Assembly (NCBI GenBank): GCA_018398805.1
Contig: JAGFBZ010001895.1
Coordinates: 2,377,001 to 2,441,000, forward strand
DNA: 64,000 bases
Origin: Hirundichthys speculiger
Lineage: Eukaryota > Chordata > Actinopteri > Beloniformes > Exocoetidae
Direction of reading: 5' to 3'
Positions 12,201 through 24,000 of the stretch are shown one piece after another (positions within the stretch are counted from its first letter, which is position 1; each line of letters starts with the position of its first letter). The translations under genes and the position numbers were made by a program. The notes beneath the pieces were generated by a model. That model searched no databases, was not told where the DNA came from, and was given only the letters and a program-made list of their open reading frames with translations.

Positions 12201-13214
12201 GACCATCATCAGATGTGAAGGTTTAAGCTGCTGCTGCTTTAATAAGTAATTCCGAGTAATACCTTGTAATACCTGCCTATTCTATAATCCTTGCAGATCT
12301 ATACAAGAGTGTCGGAGCTTATAGTAATTGGTGAAGAATTAATTTGGAGATTTCTCTGAGATGACACAAGGGAAGTGTTTGACTGGGTCAGAAGAGGCCA
12401 GCTGGACGGGCCACTGGGACAGTTAAGAGCTAAGATGTTAAGTCCTACAGGAACCGAGAGGCAGGGGAGTTGTTCTTCCTCTCTCCATCTTCTCCTAATG
12501 CTTTCTAATGTGAGAGCTTATGGTGAACAGAGAAGAAAGAAAGAGTTGTAAAGACACTGGGATTTGAGGTCTCAAGGCCCCTGGAACCACGAGGGTGCTA
12601 TCAGGCCACGACCGCCAATGAAGAATCCTAACATCTTCAAACCAGTCTTTTCTCTGTCTTGCTGCCTTTTTTTTTATCCTTTCTCCCACATACCCCCACC
12701 CCACAACCTTTGAAAAAGTGTGGTATTTCACATGCAGAGGTGTTTAGAATAATAGCAGGAATCATTCCTTTCATGTAGTCTCTTTTCAGTGCAGACGAAC
12801 GCACGGCAGTATTCTCCACCGCTTGATTCCAGGGCCTTGAAGATGCAAGGGCAGAGGGATGTGAAGACTGCTTATCTCTTCCTGACACAGCCAATCATGT
12901 TGTTGAATGACAGTCCGAACCCAGCTGATACCCACCGCCCCCTCCTTTCTCTCATTTTCTCTCTCACATACAAACACACCCCCACTCTCCGCCAATTTCT
13001 TCTTCCTCAGCCCCCTTGAAATTGCACACACTTCCCCTCTTTTTCTGTTCATTGACATTTTCCATGTCCCTGTCTCGTTTCCTTTAATTTCTTGGGATGC
13101 CTTTCGTGTCGCTTTTTTTAACATGTCCTGTGCGCGTGCCCGCAGAACTTCTCTTCTCCATCATCCGGCTCCGTATTCTCCTTCCATTTCTCCTGATTTC
13201 TCTCATGTGTGCAG
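9211..13214. other. No gene; simple repeats and GC-rich tracts
   Basis: If the exon ending at 9210 is real, this is its intron. It contains a 15-base G run (9394-9408), poly-A and poly-T runs around 9755-9870, (GT)n at about 10450-10495 and 10851-10945, and (CA)n at about 11059-11125. Two non-repetitive blocks (11380-11480 and 12270-12440) look like possible conserved non-coding DNA. No exon is convincing here. Confidence 0.4.
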
Positions 13215-13266
13215 CATGGGGGCTCGAGTTGGCAGCGCTGCGGGGGCAGCCCTCACTCCTTCGGAT
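13215..13266 (+). CDS. Candidate 52-nt internal exon, product unknown
   Basis: A pyrimidine-rich tract ends in the acceptor TCATGTGTGCAG at 13214; the segment is CpG-rich and open, and the donor GTAAGC follows at 13267. If joined to ATGGG at 9206-9210 the frame continues and gives MGMGARVGSAAGAALTPSD. The segment's composition differs from the T/C-rich flanks. I do not recognise the peptide and found no in-frame next exon: the acceptor at about 14060 would run into a stop within nine codons. This is a hypothesis only. Confidence 0.2.
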
Positions 13267-16200
13267 GTAAGCGTGCAACTGTGGCTCTCACTGATAAACA
13301 CGGGCACAGGGATGGTAAAAGCACACATCTCCCACTTCCACACTCATACTCACTGAGGGGTTCCAAGCATTGAAAAAAAAAAACAACTTTATTGCACCCT
13401 AGTGTGCAGTGACAAAACGACTATTCGTGTAAGCACGACAGTCCATCACGTTCCCTCTCTTCTTTTCCCCATTCTTTGCCGGCTGCTGACTGCGGATACA
13501 GTCGGTGCTGCAGAAGAAATTGCGAGTAGAGAGTATTTACTGGAAACAACAATAGCTTCATTGTCGCATTGTAGCTGAAGCCAACATGAGACATTTACAC
13601 GAGGCTTAAGTAAAGCACCCACCCTTCCTTTAGTCAGATAAAGCCTAACCCAAATGCGACTTTAAAGCATCCATGTAACTTTTTACAGACAAAGATGAAT
13701 GATGTTTCTGTAGTAACTAATTAGAGGTCTTAAAGGTAACCAAACAACAAAAAAAAAAAAAAAAAAAACCAGGAAGGGTGAGTAATTTCTGTTCTGTATT
13801 TAAGAATCTTCTATTTTGTCTGTCATTTATAATGTGAGCTGATTAGGATTTGCCAATAAGACAAAACAAGACATTTTGAAAAATATCAACCCTGAGAAGT
13901 TCCAGTTTTGGCATTTCATCACTGTTTTCTGACATTTTGAGAAAATTTGATTAGTGAAAATAAATATCTGCAGATGAGTGGATAAGAACAATCACTTCAG
14001 CCCTAATCACTTGATGAATCAGTCCCGTAAGAATTGTGCTTTCTGTGTTTTCTCTTGCAGAACCTGGGCAGCCTCAGCAGCTTATGAAATCCCCACCCTT
14101 CCCTCCAGCCCTCTCCTGCTGCACAGTGTCGAACAGAGACCGAGGGGGATGGGAGGCGAGAGAGGCGAGAGAGGAGAGAAGGTGGAGGGGAGAGAGGTGG
14201 CGTAACCGTTTGCTCCCGTCTCGACCACGGGTATTCTTGGGTTGATAATACAGATGTCGATGTTATTGCTTGAGAATACGCGTAGCTGAGCGGAAGCCAT
14301 CAGCAGCGGCACATGGTTCTCCTGATGTAAAGAGCAGCTGTGGTGATGATAATCCACTCCCAAAGTCCTGCTTGCGGTCCTCACGCTCACCCCCATACCT
14401 AAACCCAGCATCTTCTTGGCCTCTGCAGGAAGTAAGATCCTTCCAAGCGTGCATCACACACCTTTTTAGCTCTGATTGTTCATCCGCTTGACAGATGCCC
14501 TTATCAGAGTGCGAGTGGAGAAGGGAATCCAATAAGTGCACATGCTGGAGGGGTGATGGGTGTGCCGAGGCTATGGTGGGAGGGACCCCGACGGCAAGAA
14601 GACATGACTCTGCACGACAGGACAGAAGGTCCAGCAGTCACACCGATTCCCGTGGCTCGCCGCATATAAGGTCACAGCCAAAGAGCAAATCCAATATCCA
14701 CGAAAGGCTGGCGGGAAGATGAGCAGGCAAAGGGGCTGGTGGGCAGGTAGGGGCATGGGCAGGAGCACGTTTAGAAAGTCAGAAATAAATCTTAGTCTAC
14801 TCACAGCTGTTCAGGAGGGGTGGGAGGGGAGGAAAAGGCGAATACAAGATCTCTGAGGGAAAGCCAGTCCAGTGGAGTCCAGTGGAAGTGGAAAGCAACA
14901 TTTACAAGTACAGTACCTGAAAATCTGTATTTAAATACAGCTTTGAGATTCCTGTACATCAGTGTGAAATATTTTAATATTTGACTGAGCCGGATTTTTA
15001 TGTAGAACGTGTCAAGCTTTTTCTACTGAGAAAAAAAAAAGTTCACTGTTGGCAAAAGAAAATGTTGACACTGCACACATTGACTAAACTGTCAGTGTGT
15101 GCAATGACAACAATGTATTTTTTTTTTATTAATACTCTTCAAAAGGTATTTCAAAAAGCATGTTTTCATGTTCTAAAAACATTTTCACAAGCTTATCAAC
15201 TCAACAACAAGCAGCTTGATTCAGTTTGATTCAGCTTGATTGCAAATGAAATAAAATCACAGAAATATTCCGCAAAGTGTAACAAAATCTACTTCCATAA
15301 CTGTTATGAAAAAGATATATTCTGTATATTTATCCTCATCTCTGTGACTGTATCTCTAAGACTGAAAGTAAAGACTTGAGACTCTCTTGACGTTTTTATG
15401 AAGTTTACTTCCACTGCAATGCAAGAGGTCAGACAACAAGTTGCAGATCATGGTGAACGAGCACCGAAATGGGATATCACAATGAATTTTAGCACGAACA
15501 GATTACAGAAGGTGCGATAAAGTTCCCGAAGGTAACAGTATCTTATTGAACGAATGACAAGGCCATGAGCTGCAGGGAGGCATCTCGTCTCCCCTCAGGC
15601 TGGAACCTGCAACCTGACTAATGCACATTTCTCTGTCTGGTCATTAAAACTCATGATTGATTATTAAGATTATTATACCACCATATCTATATTTACATTA
15701 TTTGGAATACAATAAAGTTAAATTTAGCACATGTAATAAAAAAATCAAAACTCTGCAAAGCATAAAACTCAAACAAGAGCAGATCACAGACAGATTGAAG
15801 CAAGCAGTTTCCATGGTTTTCACATACAAACAACAATTATTTTATAGAAATCACATTTGCATAAAAACAGACTTAAACTAAAAGCAGGCTGATGAATTGC
15901 TACGGTTTATTCGTCTATGCAGACATGCATCAGAAATAATAAAGATATAATGAATCAACAAGGGTTCAGTCTGCTGTCTTGATGTACTTTTGCTTTTGGT
16001 ACTTTGGCAGAAATATCAAGTCAGACTTGTGCACTCTCAGTTTCTGCAAGACTGGATGCAAGACCTTTGGTTTAAGTCTTTTAACACAGTGTCACCGCAT
16101 TGCTACACAAACTAAAGGACCTGGAAATTCATCAAAATTATCTGAAGCCCTTTAATGATCAAGTCATGTTTTCAGGACCTTAATGTTGCTTTAAATGTGT

Positions 16201-19200
16201 GTCATTTTGCTGATTTATTGGCCTTTGGCTCTGCTAATATGTGGGGTGGTCAGGCTGTCAATTTTCCCCAATCCGGTATAGTTTGCAGGGCATTGGATAA
16301 TATTAGTGTTATTGTAATAGGGTGTAATAAGATTATTCAAATCCCTCTATTTCACAGTGGGCGAATGTGATGCTGGGGCTCATCCATGTAAAGGGCCCTT
16401 TGACAGAAACTGTGTCTGTGTGCTAAATCCTGGAAATTCCCAGCCAAGAGGATTCTCCACGCCACTCCCCAGAGACCCCACTTACATCAGTACCACTCTG
16501 TCACTGTGTCACTGCGCGTGTGTGCGTGAGATGCTGTGCATGTGTGTAAGAGAAATTTTTCTGTCTCTTTTTTCACACAGCAATTAAAGATCCAATTGAT
16601 TTCCCTGCCTATACCCATTACCTACTTTACTAGTTTGGATTTTCTATGATATCTGATTAATAGTAAGAATGTATGCAGGGAGCTGGGAAAATGACGTGAT
16701 CACATTTCAATGGCTTTTATTGTGACGGTATATAGAGCTGAAATGACTAAAGTGGATTAAATGATTACTATGTAGTTTAGCACTTTCAATGACAATTAGG
16801 GCATTTAGAAAAGAAAAATGTTCAAATGAAATGGTGAAATTTTGTTTGTGTTTAGAGCAATATCTTTTCATACATTGTACATTTAAAATATCATTGGCTT
16901 TTTGGCATCTTACAAAAGAAAAATGATATCAATCAGGATGGATATGCATTGTGTGTTTTTTTTATTTATTACGAGATAAAATTGACTGGATTATTGTATA
17001 CAACTGCCTTATATTCTAAAAGTTTAAATGTTGTGTCCATTCCAAGATTCAGCTGCATTATGATGTAAAACCAACATTTTCTGTGTGGTAGCACCTGACC
17101 ATCCTTCACACCTGACACACACTGGTTGAAGCACAACCTAATTTTTCATGAGTTCATCAAGCATCGTAATAGCTAATTTAATATTTTGATTTGGTGGTTA
17201 TAATTTATTAAAAGTTTTATGCATTTCTATAGTTATTTCAACTCATCTTGAGGTGGTTATGAAGTTTGTATCAAATCAAGACAATCCTTCCAAAATAGCT
17301 CAAGTGATTTCACCCTAAACCCCAAATGTCAACCTCACGGTGAAACTAGAGGTAAAACCAACGGATTATCAACCCATTTCCCTCCAGAGCTTATTGAATC
17401 TCAACGAATATTGAGATATTTCACAAGACATTTAGAAACTGCTTTGTTTGTGACCCCAAAGGCAAGACACAACATGGAAAGTATTGAAATTTTTCAGCAA
17501 AACCCAAAGTAAAACTACTGGCGGTCAAGAAAGAGAAGTCGAGAGAACACCAAAGTCAGAGGGATTCCTCCTGCTAAGAAGTCTTTTTTTCTTTCTTTTT
17601 AATGTCCAACCAGCAAATAGTTGAGAATTTACCATCTACTTTCAACTTTTTTTTCTAAACTGTAGAAAGCACCAACCTACATTCTGAAAAGTTTTCATGA
17701 ACACTTTTGCTAGGTATTCTAGATCCAATAAGAATCCAACATTTTAGATTCAGTAAGAATTCCCCTGACCCGCAACTCTGAACAATAGTATAGTAACAGA
17801 GCAATGATCTTTATCTGACATATTTTACATCTACTTCCACAGATCGTGCGTTCGCTCTGCTGCCTACACTGTATATCTGAAGTTCTTTATAATCAGTTAT
17901 ACTGCCTACGCTACCAGCATTCAAATCACCAATATTTCTTCATTATTCTTCTCGACACAAGGCTATGGATATTGAACAAATATATTGTTTCAAAACCCCA
18001 ACAAAAAGCAGCCCGTCTGCAGGAATGCGATGAAACATCAGACAAACACACTGGTATGTCACACTTCAACCTGGTCAGATGAAGCCTCTCCTCGTCTCCT
18101 TCACCACCACCACCCCCTTCCTTCTCCTCCTGTACTCCTAACTCTCTGTCTCTCATAACCGAGGTAATGACGCAAACAGAGAAAATGGAGTCTGAATGAA
18201 AAAGTATGTTTTGGATTTGGCCACTCTGTGATAGCGATAATTTCCTGCTCAGTGGGTCACTCCAGTACTATCGCTCCGTAGTATTTATCCAGACCAACAA
18301 AAGGTCTAGTGGATACGGAGTAGTGGAGGAGTGGCTGCAGGCAACTGAGGGATGGATGGAAAGAGACAGAGGAGATATTATAGATAGAAAAGGGTGGATA
18401 TTGGGAGATGGGTGGGGGGAGCAGGGGACAAGGGGACAAGGGGACAGAGGGAGGAAATCACAGTGCAATAAGAGCCCTCTCATTAGGGCCTGTCTTTATC
18501 TCTGTGCTGCTCCTCTGAGATGTGGCAGATGAGAGGAGGGAACAGAAGGCCAGGAGGAGAGCAGAGCTCAGATTAGGATCCTTATTGCTATGATAATCAC
18601 TGTTTGTCATCCAGCGCACACGTTTCGCACCTGTGGTAAATGCAGATGGGCTAGTTAGTGAGCGCTCGCGCCGTGTCGGTTGTGTGTGGCATTTCTGCAT
18701 GCGTGTGTGTTCCTGCGGCGGAGAGGAAACGATGACAGTTAACATATGTGCGCAAGTGGAAGAAAGACAAAGTGTGAGAGGAGCAGCGATCACAACCTGC
18801 GTGCATGTGCTCGCACATGTGTGTGTTTCTGGTGCATGGAGGTTGCGCACGTGAAGGCAAGTGCGGACGTATTTAGAATGAACAAATAGATAAAGATAGA
18901 ATTAAATAAATAAGTAACAATCACATGCATTGCTCTCGGTGCCTGGCAACCGGATCCCTCCGTTGCCTTGGAAACAGTTGCTACAGAATGGGAGGTGATT
19001 GGCAACCGTGACAACGAGGAGGGAATAGCATTTGACCCTGCTTGCTGACGAGGGGAGGCATGTTTTGGGTGGGGTGAGGGCAGAGAGGGAGAAGGGAAGG
19101 AAAAAGAGATAGAGAGAGAGAGAGAGAACAGTGGCCAGAGGACGGTATCAGTGTGAGCACACTTAAACATTCATCCTCTGAAGCCCTTTCACTTTCACTG

Positions 19201-20964
19201 CTTCCACACACACTCTTCCCCCTGGCTCGCACACAAACACACACCGATACTGTAACACCACATATTCAGACACACGTGCACACACTCACAAACATGCTCA
19301 CTGCTTGAACATACCAACACATGCAGCAACCCAAACTCACAGTTTCCCACCCACCACAATAACACACACACACACACACAGAGTTGTCTTCAGGACTCAA
19401 CACATTACACTTTAAATCTACACTTCCTCTTTCTATGTGTTAAATCTGCATGATGGCACATCTGCACAAAAGTGCAACTGCTTTGCCTTTTTGAATGTTG
19501 CTCAGCACCCATCCTACATAATACGGTACACACATATTAAAGATGGGAACACCGATTTGCTCCTAAAGCTACAGAAAAGACGGTTTGAAATCACGGTCAT
19601 CTCCATATGCCAAGAGGAGATCTTCCCTCTTTGCCATTCTATCCTTGCTTCTCCTTTATTTCCCATCCGATTGCACTTTCCATCCTTCCCTCTCTCTCTT
19701 CACTCTTTCCCTCTCTCTGCCTTGCTAAACTAATAAGGGTGTGATTAATGGTCTGCTAATTGCTGTAATCTCAGTTAATTAGAGTGGAGATTCTTCAGTG
19801 GTGGAGTGCTTCAGGAGCGATGCATGTTGCAATGATCTAGAGGTACGGAACTGGCAACACTCCACACAGATAGACAAAGACAACCACTTGCAGGCACGGC
19901 AATTGCTCGACAGTGTAAAGTAGTACTATCCCGCTCCAAGGGCTTTTTACTCATTTATGCATGCTCAGTAGTGATGGCTTTTAAAATGGAGAACATCAGA
20001 GAAGAAGGTGTTACAGAAACAAGACAAACAACACTCAACACTCTGCTTATGTCTGGACAACAGATGCTCTGACAGACAAAGAAAACCATGCAGCCAATGT
20101 TTTCAATGGAGAGAACACTTGGCAATCACTCAATTACAGTAACTATTAATTCATTATCAAGTGGAAAATTGAGTAAAAGTTACAACCCTCATCATGTCTC
20201 AGATTGATTATTTGTCTTATCCGTGCCAGTGTTAGGTGTTGTTGAAGGCTTCTTCTTCACAGTTCTACTCGTAAAGTCACAGTGATTATTTTGAGACATT
20301 TTTCTCATGTTGTTTGTTGTTCTGTTGTTGCTGCCTGTCTAGAGATTTTCACTCTCACTGAGTTTTAGCTGAAGGTTAACTGAGTCTTTCAAAGTTATTG
20401 TGATGAAGATGGAGGATTTTGAAAAGGCCTTGGGAAGACCTTGGCTGAATGTTGGCTTGTATGCACATCTTTTTATTAACATCTACAACTCTAACATCAA
20501 TAAAATGATAATAATAATAACAGAAAAGTTTGCTACTAAGACAACTCGGAAAGAACAAGATAAAAAATAAAGAATTGGCCTGAAAAAAAGAACATTGAAA
20601 ATCCCCACTTTCATCATAGTGAGATATGTAAATCTAAAACTTATGATGGATTTCTTAAACTGAATAAAAGTAGACAGCCATTCGTAAATACACTTCGTAT
20701 ACATAAAAAAGAAGGTACATCTGCTTTTACTTCTAAGTTTTCACATACCAGGACACAATAAACAAAAGCATCTGCTCCTCACAAGGTCTTAAAACAAGAT
20801 AAATAAAACCTCAGATAAGGAACAAGACATTACATATTACACCGTCAACAAACACAAACACCAGCCAAATGCAGAAACAGTGTGTGAACGACGAAGCACA
20901 CTTTTACTGTTTCAATGAGAATTAAGAGGGAAAATAACAGCCAGGTCAAATCAAATGTATCTGG
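13267..20964. other. No gene; scattered conserved-looking blocks
   Basis: Mixed single-copy-looking and low-complexity DNA. It contains a poly-A run near 13750-13768, a GGGGACAA triplicate minisatellite at about 18423-18449, a GA tract at 19100-19128 and (CA)n at 19361-19380. Blocks at 16340-16480, 18450-18620 and 19735-19860 have ordered, repeat-poor sequence with TAATTA/GATTAA cores that could be enhancers. No coding exon can be supported on either strand. Confidence 0.4.
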
Positions 20965-22090
20965 TTAACTGATCATCAGCAAGTGTGAGCAACTCTATAA
21001 AAGCAAAGGTTTGGGCAGGTTGCTGGGGACACACATGTGTGTTGAAATAATGCCAGAGAGGAAAGACATCAGCAATTGTTGTTGCCCAACAATCAAGGAA
21101 GGTCATGAGCCTATTTCCAAATAATGTCCATCATTCTACAGTAACGAATAACTATTTTCAAGCTGAAAACACTCAAGACAGTTGCCAGACTTCCCAGGGG
21201 TGGACATCCAAGCAAATTCAACTGAAGATCAAAAGTGTAATTATCAGAAAAATGGCAAATGACCCTAGTGGCAATCTCAGATTGTGCAGACTTCAGTTTG
21301 CAAATCGTTGTTTTGTCACCCCCAATGTGCTCATTGGTGTACCCGCATAGAAATGAAAAAGCTGCTGTATGTAGAATAGTTATGTAAATGAGTTACACCA
21401 TCCATCCATCCATCCATCATCCATACCCGTTTAGTCCTATCTAGGGTCACGGGTATCTGCTGGAGCCTATCCCAGTACTCTTTGGGTGAAAGGCAGGGGT
21501 CCACCCTGGACAGGTCACCAGTCCATCACAGGGCAATGAGTAACACAATATAAAGTATTTTGTATAATGTGGATGAGGTTAAAAAGGTGCTTTATAAGTG
21601 CAAGACCATTAACCAAGTTCATAAGTCTGCACGAGCACAACTTATTTGAAAGAAAGAGGCCAAAGAGGCCAATGTTTGATGAAATCATTATCACTTGGAC
21701 AAGGCCTGGACATCTGGCAGCATTTGAGAGGACCATGAACTCCCCAGTATATCAAAATGTTCAAAAGTGATTCCATTTCTACAAATGCTAACGCTTCACC
21801 AAAACTAGATGGTGCAACAACACAATGATCCCAAGCAAGCTGGCAAAATTACAACATAATGGCTGAAAAAGAATCAAGATGTCAGAATGGACCCGTCACA
21901 GTTCAGACCTCAGCGGGACTTGAAGATTGCTGTGCATAAACAAATGTCTGCGAAACTCAATTAAGCGAAACCGCATTGGAAGGGAGAGTGGGCCAGACTG
22001 ATAACGTTGTGCAGTAATGATTATACCTCGTCAATGCTGATAACGGTGGTTCTACAAGCTATTGTATCACTGGCTGCACTTGTTATTTAT
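20965..22090 (+). mobile_element. Decayed Tc1-like transposon, interrupted
   Basis: The order of segments follows a familiar fish Tc1 family. A leader comes first (GATCATCAGCAAGTGTGAGC, then CTCTATAAAAGC). Next comes a frameshifted helix-turn-helix region (AGGAAAGACATCAGCAATTG, then CCATCATTCTACAGTAACG). The catalytic core follows (ACACAATGATCCCAAGCAAG encodes the QxxNDPK region), and last the end region GGTGGTTCTACAAGCTATTG. A dispersed repeat at 21399-21536 sits in the middle and large parts between the two halves are lost. No intact frame remains. A second relic of the same family lies at 32005-32405. Confidence 0.8.
21399..21536 (+). repeat. Dispersed repeat with (CATC)n start, inside Tc1 relic
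   Basis: (CATC)n is followed by CCTATCTAGGGTCACGGGTA, then GGAGCCTATCCCAG, then GGTCCACCCTGGACAGGTCA and CCAGTCCATCACAGGGC. This is the left part of a very common teleost dispersed repeat; a much longer copy is at 53281-53645. It interrupts the older Tc1 relic. Confidence 0.75.
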
Positions 22091-23559
22091 ATTTTTAAGC
22101 AATGCTTCTCCAATTGTTTTTTTGTTTTGGTTTTTGTCGTTGTTCAACAATGATGATGATGTGATGTAATATAACAACGAGATACACCTTCTGAAGGTAT
22201 CAATACCTAACTTAGACCTTAGAGGAGAGAGATGCATACTTTGTCGCATGTATATGTGTGTATATATTGTCACTAAAGCTGTCAGTTCATAACCCCACCT
22301 CTCATGTTATTGGACTACATTCCCATGTGTTTGTGGGTCATAATTTCGTTATTTTCAGTACTGATTGTATGTGTGTTTCCACATTTTGACAGGGTCATTT
22401 TTAAAATCTTTATTCTGGAGTGGAGTCTTTGACCCACACACAGTGTCTGGTCACAGTGCCTGGTGTGTTTTTCTGGGTGTTTTTAACTGAGAGGTGTGAG
22501 GACTGGAGCCTGTGCCCCGGGGGTGTACATGTACCCAGTGTCACACACGCACACAACCACCGACCCGCAGATTCTCACTTGCGCGCAGACACAAACACAC
22601 GCGCGCTCTGATGAGCAAGCCGTGTCTCACACATGAACACAAGCAGAGCAGATGTGGCAGTAGGGATGCACATGTAGCCATCGTCTTGCCTCCTACCTTG
22701 AGGTGGGCTTCAGGTAACCCACGGTGACAGCTACGTGTCTGCAGGATGCTGTCCAAATGTGTGAAGAGCAGGACAGCTGGACCGCCTCCCAGATGTGGCA
22801 GGATTTATCAAACAATCGCTCATAAAGACACAGAGGCACACACAGACACGCCAGATGTGGCAGCGGGAGTCAGGACACAGAGGGCCCCAGCTGTTCACAT
22901 GTCAAGACGGAACAGGACCAGCTCTCGTCGTGTGATGCTGCTCGTCAAACTTCCCAGGGTGGAGGACAAGTGGGGTTAACTCATACTGACAAGTGTGCCA
23001 GTACACGTAAAGAGTGGCATGTGTGTGAATTTTTATGTCTGCACATTTTGCTTACTCTCAGAGAGATTTTTTTTTCCTTGCATTTCGTTGCTTGTTACAG
23101 TAGTTAGTTTGGTTGTGTGGGTGGGAAATGGAATGGATTGTACATGGCACCACACAAACTTATGGCACCCCCTCCCTTTCTGACGCCTCCGCTCACACCC
23201 CCACACACACACTGGGACCTGGCACAGGCTGTTCTACTACCCATCTGAGTCCAACTGCTTTACATTAGTACCACCAATATTATGTAATGTGGCACAAAGC
23301 TTATTGTTCGTTTCAGCCTTGCAGAGATGGCTTCTGTCCAGTGAGATTTTAGGTTTTCATATTTTTTGCTCTTGACTCTATTGTCTAACAAATACAGGTT
23401 GTTTAGAGCATTGCACTGATGTAAAAGCTTCTGAATTTGGAAAAAGAAAGCTACCCCTCTCCGGGCCCTCTGAAGAGCCATTACTGGCGGATTACATCAA
23501 GCCCGCCATCTTGTGTTCATTATCAGTATGACAAGAACTATAAATCTTTTTTTTTTTTT
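22091..23559. other. Intergenic, nothing recognised
   Basis: No gene is supported. The stretch contains C/A-rich tracts (22540-22620, 22810-22850) and a T-run at 23548-23562. The plus-strand open frames around 22420-22980 are composed of CA/CG-rich low-complexity codons and show no domain. Confidence 0.4.
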
Positions 23560-23890
23560 TTTCCCGAAGGCACTGCTCAAGACCAGAGGTGACAAAGCAT
23601 TTGCAGCCAAGGGCCCCTAACTGTGGAATGAGCTGACTGAGCAAATCCAGTCAGCGGAGTCAGAGACCTCTTTACATTTTTTCTTCAAACACAATTTCAT
23701 TTAAGAGTTCTTACTGATTTTATTTGACTTTTGATTTAAATTTTTAGTGGTTGATTGGAACACTGTTGTACGATGTACTATTATTGTAGTGTTTTTGTTT
23801 TAATGAAGTTGTTTTACCTGATTTTATCATATTCTGCTACTTCGAGCACCTAGTAATATATGTTTAGAAACTTGTAATGTGATTACGATT
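23560..23890 (+). mobile_element. LINE 3' fragment (end of ORF2 and 3' UTR)
   Basis: Plus-strand translation near 23585 reads TRGDKAFAAKGP, then a stop codon in place of a residue, then LWNELTEQIQSAESETS. This matches the C-terminal end of fish LINE reverse-transcriptase proteins, where 'GD.AF...AP.LWN.LP' is typical. The stop codon shows decay. An AT-rich 3' UTR follows. The assignment is to a LINE of L2/CR1 type, from motif recognition. Confidence 0.65.
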
Positions 23891-23910
23891 TTTTTGTTAT
23901 TATGTTACAC

Positions 23911-24000
23911 CCCTGCCTCCTGCCTGAAGAAACCTGGGATAGGCTCTAGCAGATCCCCGTAGCCCTAAATAGGAATACGCAGCTATAGATTATGGAGGGA
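23911..24000 (-). repeat. Dispersed teleost repeat fragment
   Basis: CTGGGATAGGCTCTAGCAGA, then TCCCCGTAGCCCTAAATAGG and a final TATAGATTATGGAGGGAT, is the reverse complement of the left end of the repeat seen at 21399 and 53281. Only this short left end is present. Confidence 0.7.

Noticed and set aside
13202..13356. Large open frame 12907-13356 as a gene
   Set aside because: Mostly Ser/His/Pro/Phe from C/T-rich low-complexity DNA; only the short CpG-rich part (13215-13266) was kept as a candidate exon.
14061..14205. Acceptor CTCTTGCAG with following open frame as the next exon of the 9.2-kb gene
   Set aside because: In phase 0 it hits TGA within nine codons, and the other frames are GA/GR-rich low complexity.
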